Origin: Thalassovita autumnalis
GTDB taxonomy: Bacteria; Pseudomonadota; Alphaproteobacteria; Rhodobacterales; Rhodobacteraceae
NCBI RefSeq assembly: GCF_001458255.1
Contig: NZ_CYSB01000038.1
Coordinates: 177,208-241,207, forward strand
DNA length: 64,000 bases
Reading direction: 5' to 3'
The notes below the pieces were generated by a model. It saw nothing but the letters and a program-made list of their open reading frames with translations. It had not been told where the DNA came from and did no database searches. Each line of letters begins with the position of its first letter. Position 1 is the stretch's first letter. Shown here piece by piece: positions 42,982-51,974 of the stretch. The position numbers were made by a program, and so were the translations under genes.

Positions 42982-43347
42982 TCAGCCCCGGGCCATCACC
43001 AGCAGCCCCAGGATGATCAGCGCCAGCCCCAGAAGCCGGGGCAGGCTGACAGGCTCGCCCAGGAAAACGATGCCTGAGACGGAGACCATGACAAAGCTCA
43101 TCGCCACAAAGGGATAGGCCAGCGACAGATCCATCTGGCGCAGGGCAAAGAGCCACAGAACCGTCCCGACGCCATATAGCGCCAGACCCAGCAGCACTAA
43201 CGGTGAAAAGAGGAAGCTCGCGGCCTTCAGCCACAGCGCTGCGGCTTCAGGCAGGGTCACGCGGGACACGCCCATTTTGAACGCCGTTTGGGCCACGGCA
43301 GACAGGCTGACGCTGACCAGAACCAGCAGGAAACCAGATAGACTCAT
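42982..43347 (-). CDS. Small EamA/SMR-like membrane protein resembling ArnE/ArnF flippases
   Basis: 121 residues with four transmembrane helices (near 3-20, 45-63, 72-90 and 97-118). The stretch YGVGTVLWLFALRQMDLSLA, followed by YPFVAMSF and LGEPVSLPRLLGLALIILG, resembles ArnE/ArnF subunits that flip undecaprenyl-phosphate-aminoarabinose. The start overlaps the stop of the HAD-UbiA gene by four bases, so the two proteins are made together. In that setting a role in flipping a polyprenyl-phosphate sugar is reasonable. A small multidrug-resistance efflux role is the alternative. Confidence 0.82.
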   Translation of the reverse strand: MSLSGFLLVLVSVSLSAVAQTAFKMGVSRVTLPEAAALWLKAASFLFSPLVLLGLALYGVGTVLWLFALRQMDLSLAYPFVAMSFVMVSVSGIVFLGEPVSLPRLLGLALIILGLLVMARG

Positions 43348-44840
43348 CCGCCAAATCCCCTCAAATCGACGTAACGGGCCAGCAGCACAATCGCCAACAT
43401 TGCTGCGACAGAAATGCGGCTGATCTGATCACGCAGGGCAAAAACAACCGGGTCATCCCCGATCTGATCGCGGTTGGCCCACATCCAGCTGCGATAGGTC
43501 CAGAACATCATCACAGGCAGCAGCAGCCACAGAAACTCGGGCGTGAGGTAGCGTTCTTTCACGGTGTCGCTGTTGACGTACTCAGCCAGTGTCAGCAGCG
43601 ACAGCGCTCCATTTGCGATGCCAAAGGTCTGCACCACCGTGATATCGCCGCTGTAGTAGTTGCGGGCAGGCAGGCGTTCATCGGCCTGTGCCTCCGCCGC
43701 GATCAGGCGCGACAGCTCAATATAGCGCTTCATGTAGGCGAGGCTGAGGAAAAAGAACAAAGAGAAGGTCAACAGCCACGGGCTGGGCATCACCATGATC
43801 GCAGCCGCGCCTGCAATGATGCGCACCGTGTATAGCAGCGCCAGAACCACCACATCGATGGTGGAATACTGTTTCAGCCAGAGCGAATAGGCCTTGGTCA
43901 GGGTCACATAGGTGATCAGGATGGCCAGGAACAGTGGCCCGATCAGCGCCCCGAAGATGAGCGCAAGTGCAAACAGCCCGGTCGAGGCGGCAAGCCCTGT
44001 GAACGGGCGCAACGTCCCTGCGGCAAAGGGGCGGTTGCATTTCGTTGCATGCGCCCGGTCCGAGTCTACATCCAACAGATCATTCAGCAGATAGACCGCT
44101 GAGGCACAGAGCGAAAACGCCAGAAACCCCAGAGCCGCAGCCATCAGGCTGGCCCCATCAGTATAGAGATGGGCAAAGATCAGAGGCAGGAACAACAGCG
44201 CGTTTTTGGCCCACTGATGGGGTCGCATCGCCTTCAGCAAGGCACGAGCGGTAGAACCCGTTGCGGTGGGTTGTAGCGTCGCCTCATCCAGCCAATGCTG
44301 TGCTTCTTTCGGGGCTTTGGCAAAACCGCGGGCTGTCGCCGCCTGCCAGATCGGCATGTCCGCCCGGCTGTCGCCTAAGTATTCAAACGGGCCGTTGTCA
44401 CAATGGGCCTGAATGGCCGCCAGCTTCGCCGCCCCTTTAAGGTTGCTGCCGGGGGAGGAGGCAATGATTTCGTCAAAGACACCCAGATGCGCCGCCACGG
44501 CCTCTGCCACGTGTTGATCGGCGGCGGTGGCCAGTATGACAGGGCGACCCGCGGCGCGGGCTGCTGCGATGTGATCCAGAACAGCCCCATTATAGGGCAA
44601 CAGATCCGCGCGCAGCGGCACCTCTTGGGCCAGCGCGGATTTTAGACCGCTGAACCCCTGTTGCAGGGTTGCCTTCAAGGCGCGCCATAGGGCGACAGGG
44701 GATTTGGCTGACCGGATCAGCATTTCCTGCGCCACATCGGTGCGCACCAATGTGTGGTCCAGGTCAACGTAAAGTGGCAACGCAGTCGTGGGCGCGCTGG
44801 CTGTTGGATCTGTTTTGGCGTCTACAATCTGGGTCATCAA
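43344..44840 (-). CDS. HAD phosphatase-UbiA prenyltransferase fusion (decaprenyl-phosphate phosphoribosyltransferase-like)
   Basis: 498 residues. Residues about 20-190 are a HAD domain: nucleophile motif YVDLDHTLV (Asp26, Asp28), motif II ILATAA and motif IV YLGDSRADMP. Residues about 203-498 are a UbiA membrane prenyltransferase with some nine helices: RPHQWAKNALLFLPL and the Mg/PRPP motif NDLLDVDSDRAHATKCNRP (from Asn253), typical of decaprenyl-phosphate phosphoribosyltransferases such as mycobacterial Rv3806c and rhizobial NoeC. The fused phosphatase could remove the 5-phosphate from the polyprenyl-phosphoribose product. Function is inferred from these motifs. Confidence 0.85.
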   Translation of the reverse strand: MMTQIVDAKTDPTASAPTTALPLYVDLDHTLVRTDVAQEMLIRSAKSPVALWRALKATLQQGFSGLKSALAQEVPLRADLLPYNGAVLDHIAAARAAGRPVILATAADQHVAEAVAAHLGVFDEIIASSPGSNLKGAAKLAAIQAHCDNGPFEYLGDSRADMPIWQAATARGFAKAPKEAQHWLDEATLQPTATGSTARALLKAMRPHQWAKNALLFLPLIFAHLYTDGASLMAAALGFLAFSLCASAVYLLNDLLDVDSDRAHATKCNRPFAAGTLRPFTGLAASTGLFALALIFGALIGPLFLAILITYVTLTKAYSLWLKQYSTIDVVVLALLYTVRIIAGAAAIMVMPSPWLLTFSLFFFLSLAYMKRYIELSRLIAAEAQADERLPARNYYSGDITVVQTFGIANGALSLLTLAEYVNSDTVKERYLTPEFLWLLLPVMMFWTYRSWMWANRDQIGDDPVVFALRDQISRISVAAMLAIVLLARYVDLRGFGG

Positions 44841-44998
44841 CCTGTGTTGTTTCCAAGAAATATATCTAAAGAGCTATACGACTGCTTTTGACTTGGTGTT
44901 ACGCGCCTTTCCTTTGCTTCGACAAGGGTTTTGCGTTTACCAAGAAATGCAGAAGCTTCTGCATTAGCCGTTTTGGCGCGTGGTTCTGGGACCGTTTA

Positions 44999-46711
44999 AT
45001 GAAGAGATTTGGCAAAACTGAGGCGTTGACCTGCCTGGCGCTTTTTCTTTTGGCGCTGGGCCTGCGGTTGACCGGTTTGGACTATGGCTATTTCCACGGG
45101 GATGAGCGTGTGAATGATGCTGCCAAGGTGCTGACGGGGCAGCTGATCCCCGGGCAACACTTCTACCCGCCGTTTATCAACTATCTCAATGCGGTTGCTT
45201 TGGTGGTGCTGTTTGCCGTCGGGATGGTGGCGGGCTGGTGGGACAGTGCCGGGGCTTTCCGCGACCAGTATTTTGCTGATCCAACCGCCTTTTACATGGC
45301 CACCCGGGCGATGACCGCGCTTTGGGGGGCAGGGATGGCGGTGCTGTTCTTTCTGGCGGCGCGGCAGCTGCGCCTGAAACAGCGAAGCGCCATAGCGATC
45401 GGGCTGTTGGGGGCGTTTTTCCCGCTGGCGGTGTTCATGGCGCATATCTCAAAAGGGGACGCAGGCCTCGCAACAGCGATGATGGCCTGCATCTGGGCGA
45501 TGCTGATGCGCATGGACGATCCACGCCACGGCCGCTGGGATCTGATCCTTGGCCTCTCGGTCACCCTGGCGCTGAGCTTCAAACATTCAGCGATTTTTGT
45601 CCTGCTGCCGATGGGGCTGGGCTGGCTGGCGCTCTTGGCGCAGCAGGAAGGCACAGGCGCGGCGTTGAAATCCTTTGCCCGGGTGTTTCTTCTGACGGCG
45701 GGCTTGTGGCCCATCTTCAACATCGGCGCGCTGCTGGATTTCCAGAACTTCCTTGAATATCAGCGTATTCAATCAGTGATGTCTGTGCAGGGCGGCACCG
45801 CTGGACCTTGGGCGGGGATCACAACGCTGATCGCCCGCAGCTTTGAAACGGCATTCGGCATGACCTCCGCAATGGCCTTGGCGGCAATCCTATCCCCCTT
45901 CCTGATCCTCACCGCGCCGCGTCTGTCGCAGAAGGGCAGCCTGCTGGTGATCTGGCTGGCCCTCACCATTGGCACGCTGGCGACGGCTTGGATCACCGGC
46001 AGCCGCCAGCCCGAACACCTGTGGATCGCCAATTTTGCAGGTTACCTGTTTGTAGGCGCCGTGGCTTTGGCGGCCTATGTCGAAAGCGGCCCGCGCCTGT
46101 CGCAACATCTGGCCGCATCCTGGCTGGCCGTGGGGCTGGGCCTGAGCATTTGGGGAAGCGTGATAGTGCTGACGCAGGCGACCGCGATGCCTGTGCAGGT
46201 GGCGCTGGATAACTATCTGGCGGAAAACCACGCTGACCGCCGTATCCTGACCGCCGCTGCCCACCGGATCCCGCAGCAGAAAGAAGCCCAGGCGGTGGAG
46301 TTGCGGCGGATTGAGCGGCTGGCGCGCAAATATAAGATCGACGCGCCTGAGGTGGCCGAGGATCGGATCATTCACACCTCAGCCGAGGGCGCACTGTTCT
46401 ACGTACACATGCCCGTGGTGATGTATGGGCTGGAGTCGGTTGATGACGGCCAGGAAGGTTACGACGTCAAAGCCCATACCTGGCCGTTGCAGGCGGAAGA
46501 GTGGCAACGCAGCTATTGGATGAACCAAGGCTTCAGCCTGTTTGTGGTTCAGGATTTTGCCAATTACGCCCACCGTTTTGAATCGGAAATACGTCGCCAG
46601 TTTTTGCAGGCGCTGGATCGTGATTGCGCCGAGCTGCGCCGGTTTGATCCGTCAAAGCCGCTGTTTTTGGAACGCGAAGTGCGTGTCTATGACTGCGCGG
46701 ATGCCAGCTAA
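44999..46711 (+). CDS. GT-C type membrane glycosyltransferase (GT39/ArnT-like)
   Basis: About 570 residues from the ATG at 44999. Roughly ten transmembrane helices fill residues 5-400. After the first helix the motif YGYFHGDERVND carries the acidic pair typical of GT-C enzymes that use polyprenyl-phosphate sugars. A soluble C-terminal region of about 160 residues follows. In-frame starts as early as 44888 would add a Cys-rich N-terminus that looks non-coding. It is divergent from the HAD-UbiA/ArnF-like pair, which could supply its donor. The acceptor may be a lipid, protein or polysaccharide. Confidence 0.83.
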   Translation: MKRFGKTEALTCLALFLLALGLRLTGLDYGYFHGDERVNDAAKVLTGQLIPGQHFYPPFINYLNAVALVVLFAVGMVAGWWDSAGAFRDQYFADPTAFYMATRAMTALWGAGMAVLFFLAARQLRLKQRSAIAIGLLGAFFPLAVFMAHISKGDAGLATAMMACIWAMLMRMDDPRHGRWDLILGLSVTLALSFKHSAIFVLLPMGLGWLALLAQQEGTGAALKSFARVFLLTAGLWPIFNIGALLDFQNFLEYQRIQSVMSVQGGTAGPWAGITTLIARSFETAFGMTSAMALAAILSPFLILTAPRLSQKGSLLVIWLALTIGTLATAWITGSRQPEHLWIANFAGYLFVGAVALAAYVESGPRLSQHLAASWLAVGLGLSIWGSVIVLTQATAMPVQVALDNYLAENHADRRILTAAAHRIPQQKEAQAVELRRIERLARKYKIDAPEVAEDRIIHTSAEGALFYVHMPVVMYGLESVDDGQEGYDVKAHTWPLQAEEWQRSYWMNQGFSLFVVQDFANYAHRFESEIRRQFLQALDRDCAELRRFDPSKPLFLEREVRVYDCADAS

Positions 46712-46884
46712 ACCCGGGCGTTTTTTCGCGACGGGATTCGTGCTACCATAAATCCACTTTTGCTACATTTCATTTCGCCCCGTGCCGCATTTTCGGCTGT
46801 TCTGGTTTGATCGGGGGCTGTGATTGACCTGTCGCCGCCCAAGTTGAGGCGGCCCAACTCAACGCTATTTTTATGAGGTCTTTG

Positions 46885-49077
46885 ATGAAAACCCGTTTGA
46901 ATGCAGCGGCTATTGACGCCGCCGTGGCCCGCCATTTCCGCGATACGCAAAACCCTCAGTCCGCGTTTGAGGCCGTTGTGCGATCCGGCAACACGGCTGA
47001 GATCAACAAGACAGATGAGCTGCCTCGCTATGTGAACCGTTTCCTGCAAATGGGGCGGGCGGATCTGGCGGCAGAGTTTGTCAAAGAGGCGACCGGAAAA
47101 GGCATGCCTCATGTCTCCGCGCTGGAACGGATCATCGAACAGAATGAGTTGATGGGCGTGGCCTTTTTCACCCGCGGCATGACGGCCGCGCGCACCGTGG
47201 GGCGGGTGGTGATCCGCAACGCAGCGGGGGGCGTGTTGGGGCATGGCACCGGGTTCATGATTTCGCCGCAGCTGCTGATGACCAACAATCATGTGCTGCG
47301 CACCCCGGCGGAGGCGGCGGCGAGCTATATTGAATTTGACTACGCCCTGGGCGCGGATGGTGCGCCGTTGACCCCGGTGCATTTCGCATTTGACCCGGCG
47401 CGTTTCTTTCAGACAAGCGGCCCCCTTGATTTCACCATCGTCGCGGTGGAGCCGGAAAACGGCAGCGGTCAGCAAGTTGAGGAGCGCGGCTGGATGCATC
47501 TGATCGCTGACAGCGGCAAAGCGGTGATCGGTGAGCCGATCAACATCATTCAGCACCCCGGCGGCCAACGTCAGCAGATCGCCATTCGTCAGAACAAGAT
47601 TGTGAAAGTGGTCGATGACTTCCTGCATTACACCACCGATACGATGCGGGGCACCTCGGGCTCTTTCTGTGCCAATGACCAGTGGCAGGTGGCCGGGCTG
47701 CATCATGCAGGTGTACCAAACACCGATGCCATGGGGCGCTGGCTGAAGCAGGACGGATCGGTCTTCCAGAACGGCGTGGATGATCCCAAAACCATTCATT
47801 GGATCGCCAACGAAGGGGTGCGGATTTCCAGCATCGTCACTGAAATGCGCGCGCGCGGCCTGTCCTCGGTGGATGAGGCGCTGTTTGATCGCGCGTTTGA
47901 GCCTGCGCCGGTGATGGAGTTCTTTGATGCCGGCGACTTTGATGGGTTTGAGGAACGGGCAGGGGGTGGCGCTTCAGGTCAGCAGACACCGGGGCTGACG
48001 GTGGGCGCGGATGGTGTGGCGCGGTGGAACTTCCAACTGACCTTTGGCCCGCTGGGCGGGGCCGGGCAGATGCCCGCCAGCCCGGCACCAACGCCAAAGG
48101 CCAGCCCAACCCCGCCGCCACCCGTTGAACTGCCAGACAGCACCCCGGCCCGTGTCGAAAGCGTGTTTGAGCCGCGTGGCACTTATTACGACGCCGGGGC
48201 CGATACGCTGGCAGCTGGCAACTATTACAGCGGTTTGGCGGGGTCGATGACCAAGAAGGATCGCTTCTGGGCGTTGCATGGCCTGCTGAAAGACAGCCAT
48301 CACACGGTGTTCAGCTATTATGACGCGCGCCACGATCACCTCTACCCGTGGATTGACCGCCACCCCGATGAAACCCTACGTTCCATCTATTCAAACGATG
48401 TCATGGCTGAGGAGCTGTTCCTGGCAGAACGGATCGCGGTGGAGGCGGCCCTGTCGCAGGCGGCGCGGGTGCAGGAAATCGCCCGGGCCGACCTGACGCC
48501 GGAGGCGATTGAGCTGGAGGATGCGCTGCTGGAGGCCACCAGCACCTTCAACTGCGAACATGTGGTGCCGCAGTCCTGGTTCAAAGGCGAGGCTGAGAAG
48601 CGGGCGCAGAAAAGCGATCTGCACCATCTGTTTACCTGCGAAGGCGGCTGTAACAGCTTCCGCTCCAACATTCCCTATTCCGAGTTTTCAAGCGAGGAGG
48701 AGGCCAAGCTGCTGGCGGCAGAGGTACTGGCGGTTGAGGCCCTGGCCAACCCCGAATTGGAGGCCGCTCGTCCGATGTGTGGGCTGCGGGATAAACGCCG
48801 GTTTGAGCCCACGGCAGGCAAGGGGGCCGTCGCCCGCGCCACGCTTTACTTCCTGCTGCGCTACCCCGGCGTGGTTGGTGATGTGAAATCAGGCAGTAAG
48901 AAAGAGCTGACGAAATCGAACCTCGGGATCATTTTGGATTGGGCCAAGGCGGAACCGCCCAGCCTTTATGAACGCCACCGCAACGCGGAGATTGCCAAGG
49001 TGCAGGGCAACCGCAATCCCCTGATCGACACGCCGGATTGGCTGGGTGAGATCGCTTTTGAAGAGGGATTTGGCTGA
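46885..49077 (+). CDS. Trypsin-like serine protease fused to endonuclease I domain
   Basis: 730 residues in three parts. About 1-95 is a helical segment of unknown family. About 100-325 is a trypsin-like protease: HGTGFMISPQLLMTNNH (His136), LDFTIV (Asp182) and RGTSGSF (Ser258), a complete triad. A Pro-rich linker (about 395-425) leads to an endonuclease I/NucM-type domain (about 430-730): STFNCEHVVPQSW (Glu558, His559), KSDLHHLF, CNSFRSN (Asn590), RYP and QGNRNPLIDTPDW. I see no signal peptide, unlike secreted EndoI. The ATG at 46885 has a GAGG site; 46873 is the alternative. It stands alone. A conflict or defence effector is a reasonable guess. Confidence 0.85.
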   Translation: MKTRLNAAAIDAAVARHFRDTQNPQSAFEAVVRSGNTAEINKTDELPRYVNRFLQMGRADLAAEFVKEATGKGMPHVSALERIIEQNELMGVAFFTRGMTAARTVGRVVIRNAAGGVLGHGTGFMISPQLLMTNNHVLRTPAEAAASYIEFDYALGADGAPLTPVHFAFDPARFFQTSGPLDFTIVAVEPENGSGQQVEERGWMHLIADSGKAVIGEPINIIQHPGGQRQQIAIRQNKIVKVVDDFLHYTTDTMRGTSGSFCANDQWQVAGLHHAGVPNTDAMGRWLKQDGSVFQNGVDDPKTIHWIANEGVRISSIVTEMRARGLSSVDEALFDRAFEPAPVMEFFDAGDFDGFEERAGGGASGQQTPGLTVGADGVARWNFQLTFGPLGGAGQMPASPAPTPKASPTPPPPVELPDSTPARVESVFEPRGTYYDAGADTLAAGNYYSGLAGSMTKKDRFWALHGLLKDSHHTVFSYYDARHDHLYPWIDRHPDETLRSIYSNDVMAEELFLAERIAVEAALSQAARVQEIARADLTPEAIELEDALLEATSTFNCEHVVPQSWFKGEAEKRAQKSDLHHLFTCEGGCNSFRSNIPYSEFSSEEEAKLLAAEVLAVEALANPELEAARPMCGLRDKRRFEPTAGKGAVARATLYFLLRYPGVVGDVKSGSKKELTKSNLGIILDWAKAEPPSLYERHRNAEIAKVQGNRNPLIDTPDWLGEIAFEEGFG

Positions 49078-49153
49078 GTCGCGTGAGGTAAACCCTGACC
49101 TCGGTGGCCAATAGCTTACAAAATCGCCTCTGCTGACCGATCAAGACAGGCAC

Positions 49154-49180
49154 AGGCCGCAGTCCCGCGCTGCGGCCTTT
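49154..49180 (+). terminator. Terminator after the protease-nuclease gene
   Basis: Nine-bp stem AGGCCGCAG / CTGCGGCCT with a seven-base loop and a short T run, 77 bases after the stop. It lies inside a 305-base gene-free stretch (49078-49382) that otherwise holds the promoter and operator of the next operon. Confidence 0.7.
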
Positions 49181-49321
49181 CGGATGGTTGGGATTTTCCT
49201 TTATTCACATAGAGTTAGTGCGGCAACGATGAGGTGGATTAGCGCTGCCCAGAAAACAGTCCATGCGCCTGAAAATGAGGCATCTCACAACCAAGAGGCG
49301 CGTTTCCCTAGGGGAAAAGCA

Positions 49322-49337
49322 TTGACCGGTTGGTCAA
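49322..49337. promoter_or_regulatory. RutR-like operator before the nucleobase transporter
   Basis: The palindrome TTGACC-GGTT-GGTCAA sits 45 bases before the first gene of the transporter operon. It differs at one defined position (A7 to G) from the RutR operator as I recall it, TTGACCA-NN-TGGTCAA. RutR is the uracil-responsive regulator of pyrimidine genes, which fits the cytosine deaminase in the operon. Confidence 0.6.
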
Positions 49338-49382
49338 AAAGCAAGACGGTTGACGCAATAAATCAAAACAGGGGGTCTGATT

Positions 49383-50375
49383 ATGAAGACATTGAAAACC
49401 GTGTCACGTCGTGTGGCATTGGCGATGACCGTGGGCTTTGGCCTGGCTGCTTCGGCAGGCATGGCTGCGGCCGAGGCGGTGAAAGTCGCGGCAATTTACA
49501 CGCTGCCCGTGGAACAGCAGTGGATCAGCCGGATCCACAAGGCGCTGAATGCAGCGGCGGAGCGTGGCGATATTGAATATGTGTTTTCGGAAAACGTCGC
49601 CAACACCGACTATGAGCGGGTGATGCGTGAATATGCCGAACAGGGTAAACAGCTGATCGTGGGTGAGGTGTTCGGTCTGGAGCGCGCGGCGCGCAAAGTG
49701 GCCAAAGACTATCCGGAAACCGCCTTCCTGATGGGATCGTCCTTTGGGGCGGTGGCGCCGAACTTCTCGGTCTTTGACAACTGGATCCATGAACCCAGCT
49801 ACCTGTCGGGCATGGTTGCCGGTGCCGCCACCGAAAGCAACGTGATCGGCATGGTTGGTGGCTACGCCATCCCTGAGGTGAACCGCCTGATGCACGCCTT
49901 CATGGATGGCGCCCGTGAGGTGAACCCTGAGGTCAAGTTCATCGTGAACTTCATCGACAGCTGGTATGATCCGCCAAAGGCCAAAGAAAGCGCCTTTGCC
50001 ATGATGGATGCGGGTGCGGACATCATGTACGCCGAACGCTTCGGTGTTTCGGATGCTGCCGTGGAGCGTGGTGTGAAGGCGATCGGCAATGTGATTGACA
50101 CCTCGGGTGACTACCCGGGCACCATTCTGGCCTCGGCCCTGTGGCACATGGAAGCCACCATTGACAAAGCCGTCGCCAGCGTTGCCAGCGGCAGCTTTGA
50201 GGCCTCGGATTACGGTCAGTATAGTTTCATGGCTTATGGCGGCGGATCGCTGGTCATGGATGAGGCGCTGATCTCGGCCGATGTGGTGGAGAAGGTGCGC
50301 GCTAAAGAGGCCGACATTCTGGGTGGCATGTTCCGTGTGAACGTGAACGACGACCGCCCGGTCTCGGACAATTAA
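49383..50375 (+). CDS. BMP-family ABC transporter substrate-binding protein (nucleoside/nucleobase)
   Basis: 330-residue periplasmic protein of the BMP/PnrA family, which binds nucleosides and purine or pyrimidine bases. The signal peptide ends near AGMAAAE. Family features: YEFVENVAN-like EYVFSENVANTDYERVMREY, FLMGSSFGAVAPNFSVFDNW and SYLSGMVAGAATESNVIGMVGG. A GGGGG site precedes the ATG. It heads a five-gene operon with ATPase, two permeases and cytosine deaminase, which points to cytosine or related pyrimidines as cargo. Confidence 0.9.
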   Translation: MKTLKTVSRRVALAMTVGFGLAASAGMAAAEAVKVAAIYTLPVEQQWISRIHKALNAAAERGDIEYVFSENVANTDYERVMREYAEQGKQLIVGEVFGLERAARKVAKDYPETAFLMGSSFGAVAPNFSVFDNWIHEPSYLSGMVAGAATESNVIGMVGGYAIPEVNRLMHAFMDGAREVNPEVKFIVNFIDSWYDPPKAKESAFAMMDAGADIMYAERFGVSDAAVERGVKAIGNVIDTSGDYPGTILASALWHMEATIDKAVASVASGSFEASDYGQYSFMAYGGGSLVMDEALISADVVEKVRAKEADILGGMFRVNVNDDRPVSDN

Positions 50376-50381
50376 GGACAG

Positions 50382-50409
50382 GGCCGGTGCGCCTTTCGGT
50401 GCGCCGGCC
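50382..50409 (+). terminator. Stem-loop after the binding-protein gene
   Basis: 12-bp stem GGCCGGTGCGCC / GGTGCGCCGGCC (two G-T pairs) with a TTTC loop, six bases after the stop. No T run follows. It fills nearly the whole gap to the ATPase gene and may both protect the upstream mRNA and dampen downstream expression. Confidence 0.65.
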
Positions 50410-50420
50410 ATTTCACTCAC

Positions 50421-51974
50421 GTGACAGATACCAAAGTTTTATCTCTGAACGGGCTTTCCAAGCGGTTCGGTTCGGTCATCGCAAATGATTGCGTGGATCT
50501 GGAGCTGCACAAAGGGGAAGTCCTTGCGCTTTTGGGCGAAAACGGCGCGGGCAAAACCACGCTGATGAACATGCTGTTTGGGCATTACATGCCCGACGCA
50601 GGCACGGTTGAGGTTGCCGATGAGGCTGGCCAGATGCAGGCGCTGCCGCTGGGCCACCCCCAGGCGGCACTGGCCGCGGGCATTGGCATGGTGCATCAGC
50701 ACTTTGCGCTGGCTGAAAACCTCTCGGCTTTGAACAACATTGTGCTTGGCTCCGAACGGTTGAGCCTGTTGCGCCGCGATCTGAAGGCCGCGCGGGCCAA
50801 GATCGAACGCATCATGCAGCACACCGGCCTGACCGTCACGCTGGACACGCCCGTGGGGCGGCTGTCGGTTGGCGAACGTCAGCGGGTTGAGATCCTGAAA
50901 GCGCTCTACCGCGATGTGCGCATTCTGGTGCTGGACGAACCCACCGCCGTGTTGACCCCGCAAGAGGCCGATACACTGTTTGAGAATATCGGCGCCATGA
51001 CGCGCGAAGGACTCTCGGTCATTTTTATCTCGCATAAGCTGCGGGAAGTGCTGGCCTTTTCCCAGCGGATTGCGGTGCTGCGACATGGCAAAAAGGTGGG
51101 TGAGATTGCCACAGCTGAGGCTGATGAACGCATCATCGCCCGCATGATGGTGGGGGCCGATACGCCCGAAACCGCACGGCAGGAGATGACGCCGGGGGCG
51201 CCGGTGCTGACGCTGCAGGATGTTTCGGTGACTGGCCGGTCCAAACGTGACAGCCTGACCGGGGCGAACCTAACGGTGCACGCCCATGAAATCCTTGGCA
51301 TCGCCGGGGTATCTGGCAACGGGCAAAGTGCGCTGGCCGGCTTGATCTCGGGGTTGAACCGCCCGACATCGGGGCGTGTGACCCTTGCTGCAGAAGAGGT
51401 CGCGCAGGTGACGCCGACCAATATGATCAAGGCAGGAGTTGGCCGCATCCCGGAGGATCGCCACCACGACGGTATGGTGGGCGCGATGAGTGTGGCGGAA
51501 AACATGGTGATCGAACGGCTGTCCGATCCCGAAGTGCAATCTGCCGGTTTCCTGAAAAAGGACGCGATCACCGCCAACGCCGAAAAGTTGACAGCAGACT
51601 ATGACGTGCGCGGGCCGGGCGTCGGCGCGCGGGCGCGGCTGCTGTCTGGCGGGAACATCCAGAAAATGATCCTGGCGCGGGTCTTTGAGCAAAGCCCCAA
51701 GCTGATCCTGGCCAACCAGCCGACACGTGGTCTGGACATGCTGGCCGCTTCTGAGGTGGCGCGCCGCCTGTTGGAGGCGCGTGCAGCAGGGGCCGGGATT
51801 GTGCTGATTTCAGAAGACCTGGATGAAATTCTGGGCCTCGCGGACCGGGTGGTGGTGATCCATGACGGCGAAATGATTGAGGCAGAGACGCGCGACCGCG
51901 AAGCGATTGGCCTGATGATGGCGGGCGAAGTAACCCCGCATGAACCGCAGCAAAGCGGAGCAGAAACACAATGA
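50421..51974 (+). CDS. Nucleoside/nucleobase ABC transporter ATPase (duplicated, sugar-type)
   Basis: 517 residues with two ATPase halves as in ribose- and nucleoside-type importers. The first half is complete: Walker A GENGAGKTT, signature LSVGERQRV and Walker B ILVLDEPTAVLTP. The second half is degenerate (VSGNGQSALAG in place of Walker A, LSGGNIQKM signature, LILANQPTRGLD). This asymmetry is normal for the family. The start is a GTG at 50421 directly after the stem-loop, with no evident ribosome site. The stop overlaps the first permease start. Confidence 0.92.
   Translation: MTDTKVLSLNGLSKRFGSVIANDCVDLELHKGEVLALLGENGAGKTTLMNMLFGHYMPDAGTVEVADEAGQMQALPLGHPQAALAAGIGMVHQHFALAENLSALNNIVLGSERLSLLRRDLKAARAKIERIMQHTGLTVTLDTPVGRLSVGERQRVEILKALYRDVRILVLDEPTAVLTPQEADTLFENIGAMTREGLSVIFISHKLREVLAFSQRIAVLRHGKKVGEIATAEADERIIARMMVGADTPETARQEMTPGAPVLTLQDVSVTGRSKRDSLTGANLTVHAHEILGIAGVSGNGQSALAGLISGLNRPTSGRVTLAAEEVAQVTPTNMIKAGVGRIPEDRHHDGMVGAMSVAENMVIERLSDPEVQSAGFLKKDAITANAEKLTADYDVRGPGVGARARLLSGGNIQKMILARVFEQSPKLILANQPTRGLDMLAASEVARRLLEARAAGAGIVLISEDLDEILGLADRVVVIHDGEMIEAETRDREAIGLMMAGEVTPHEPQQSGAETQ

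Noticed and set aside
49184..49576. Plus-strand open frame overlapping the BMP protein start
   Set aside because: It crosses the operator region and runs into the signal-peptide gene in another frame; no ribosome site or family content.
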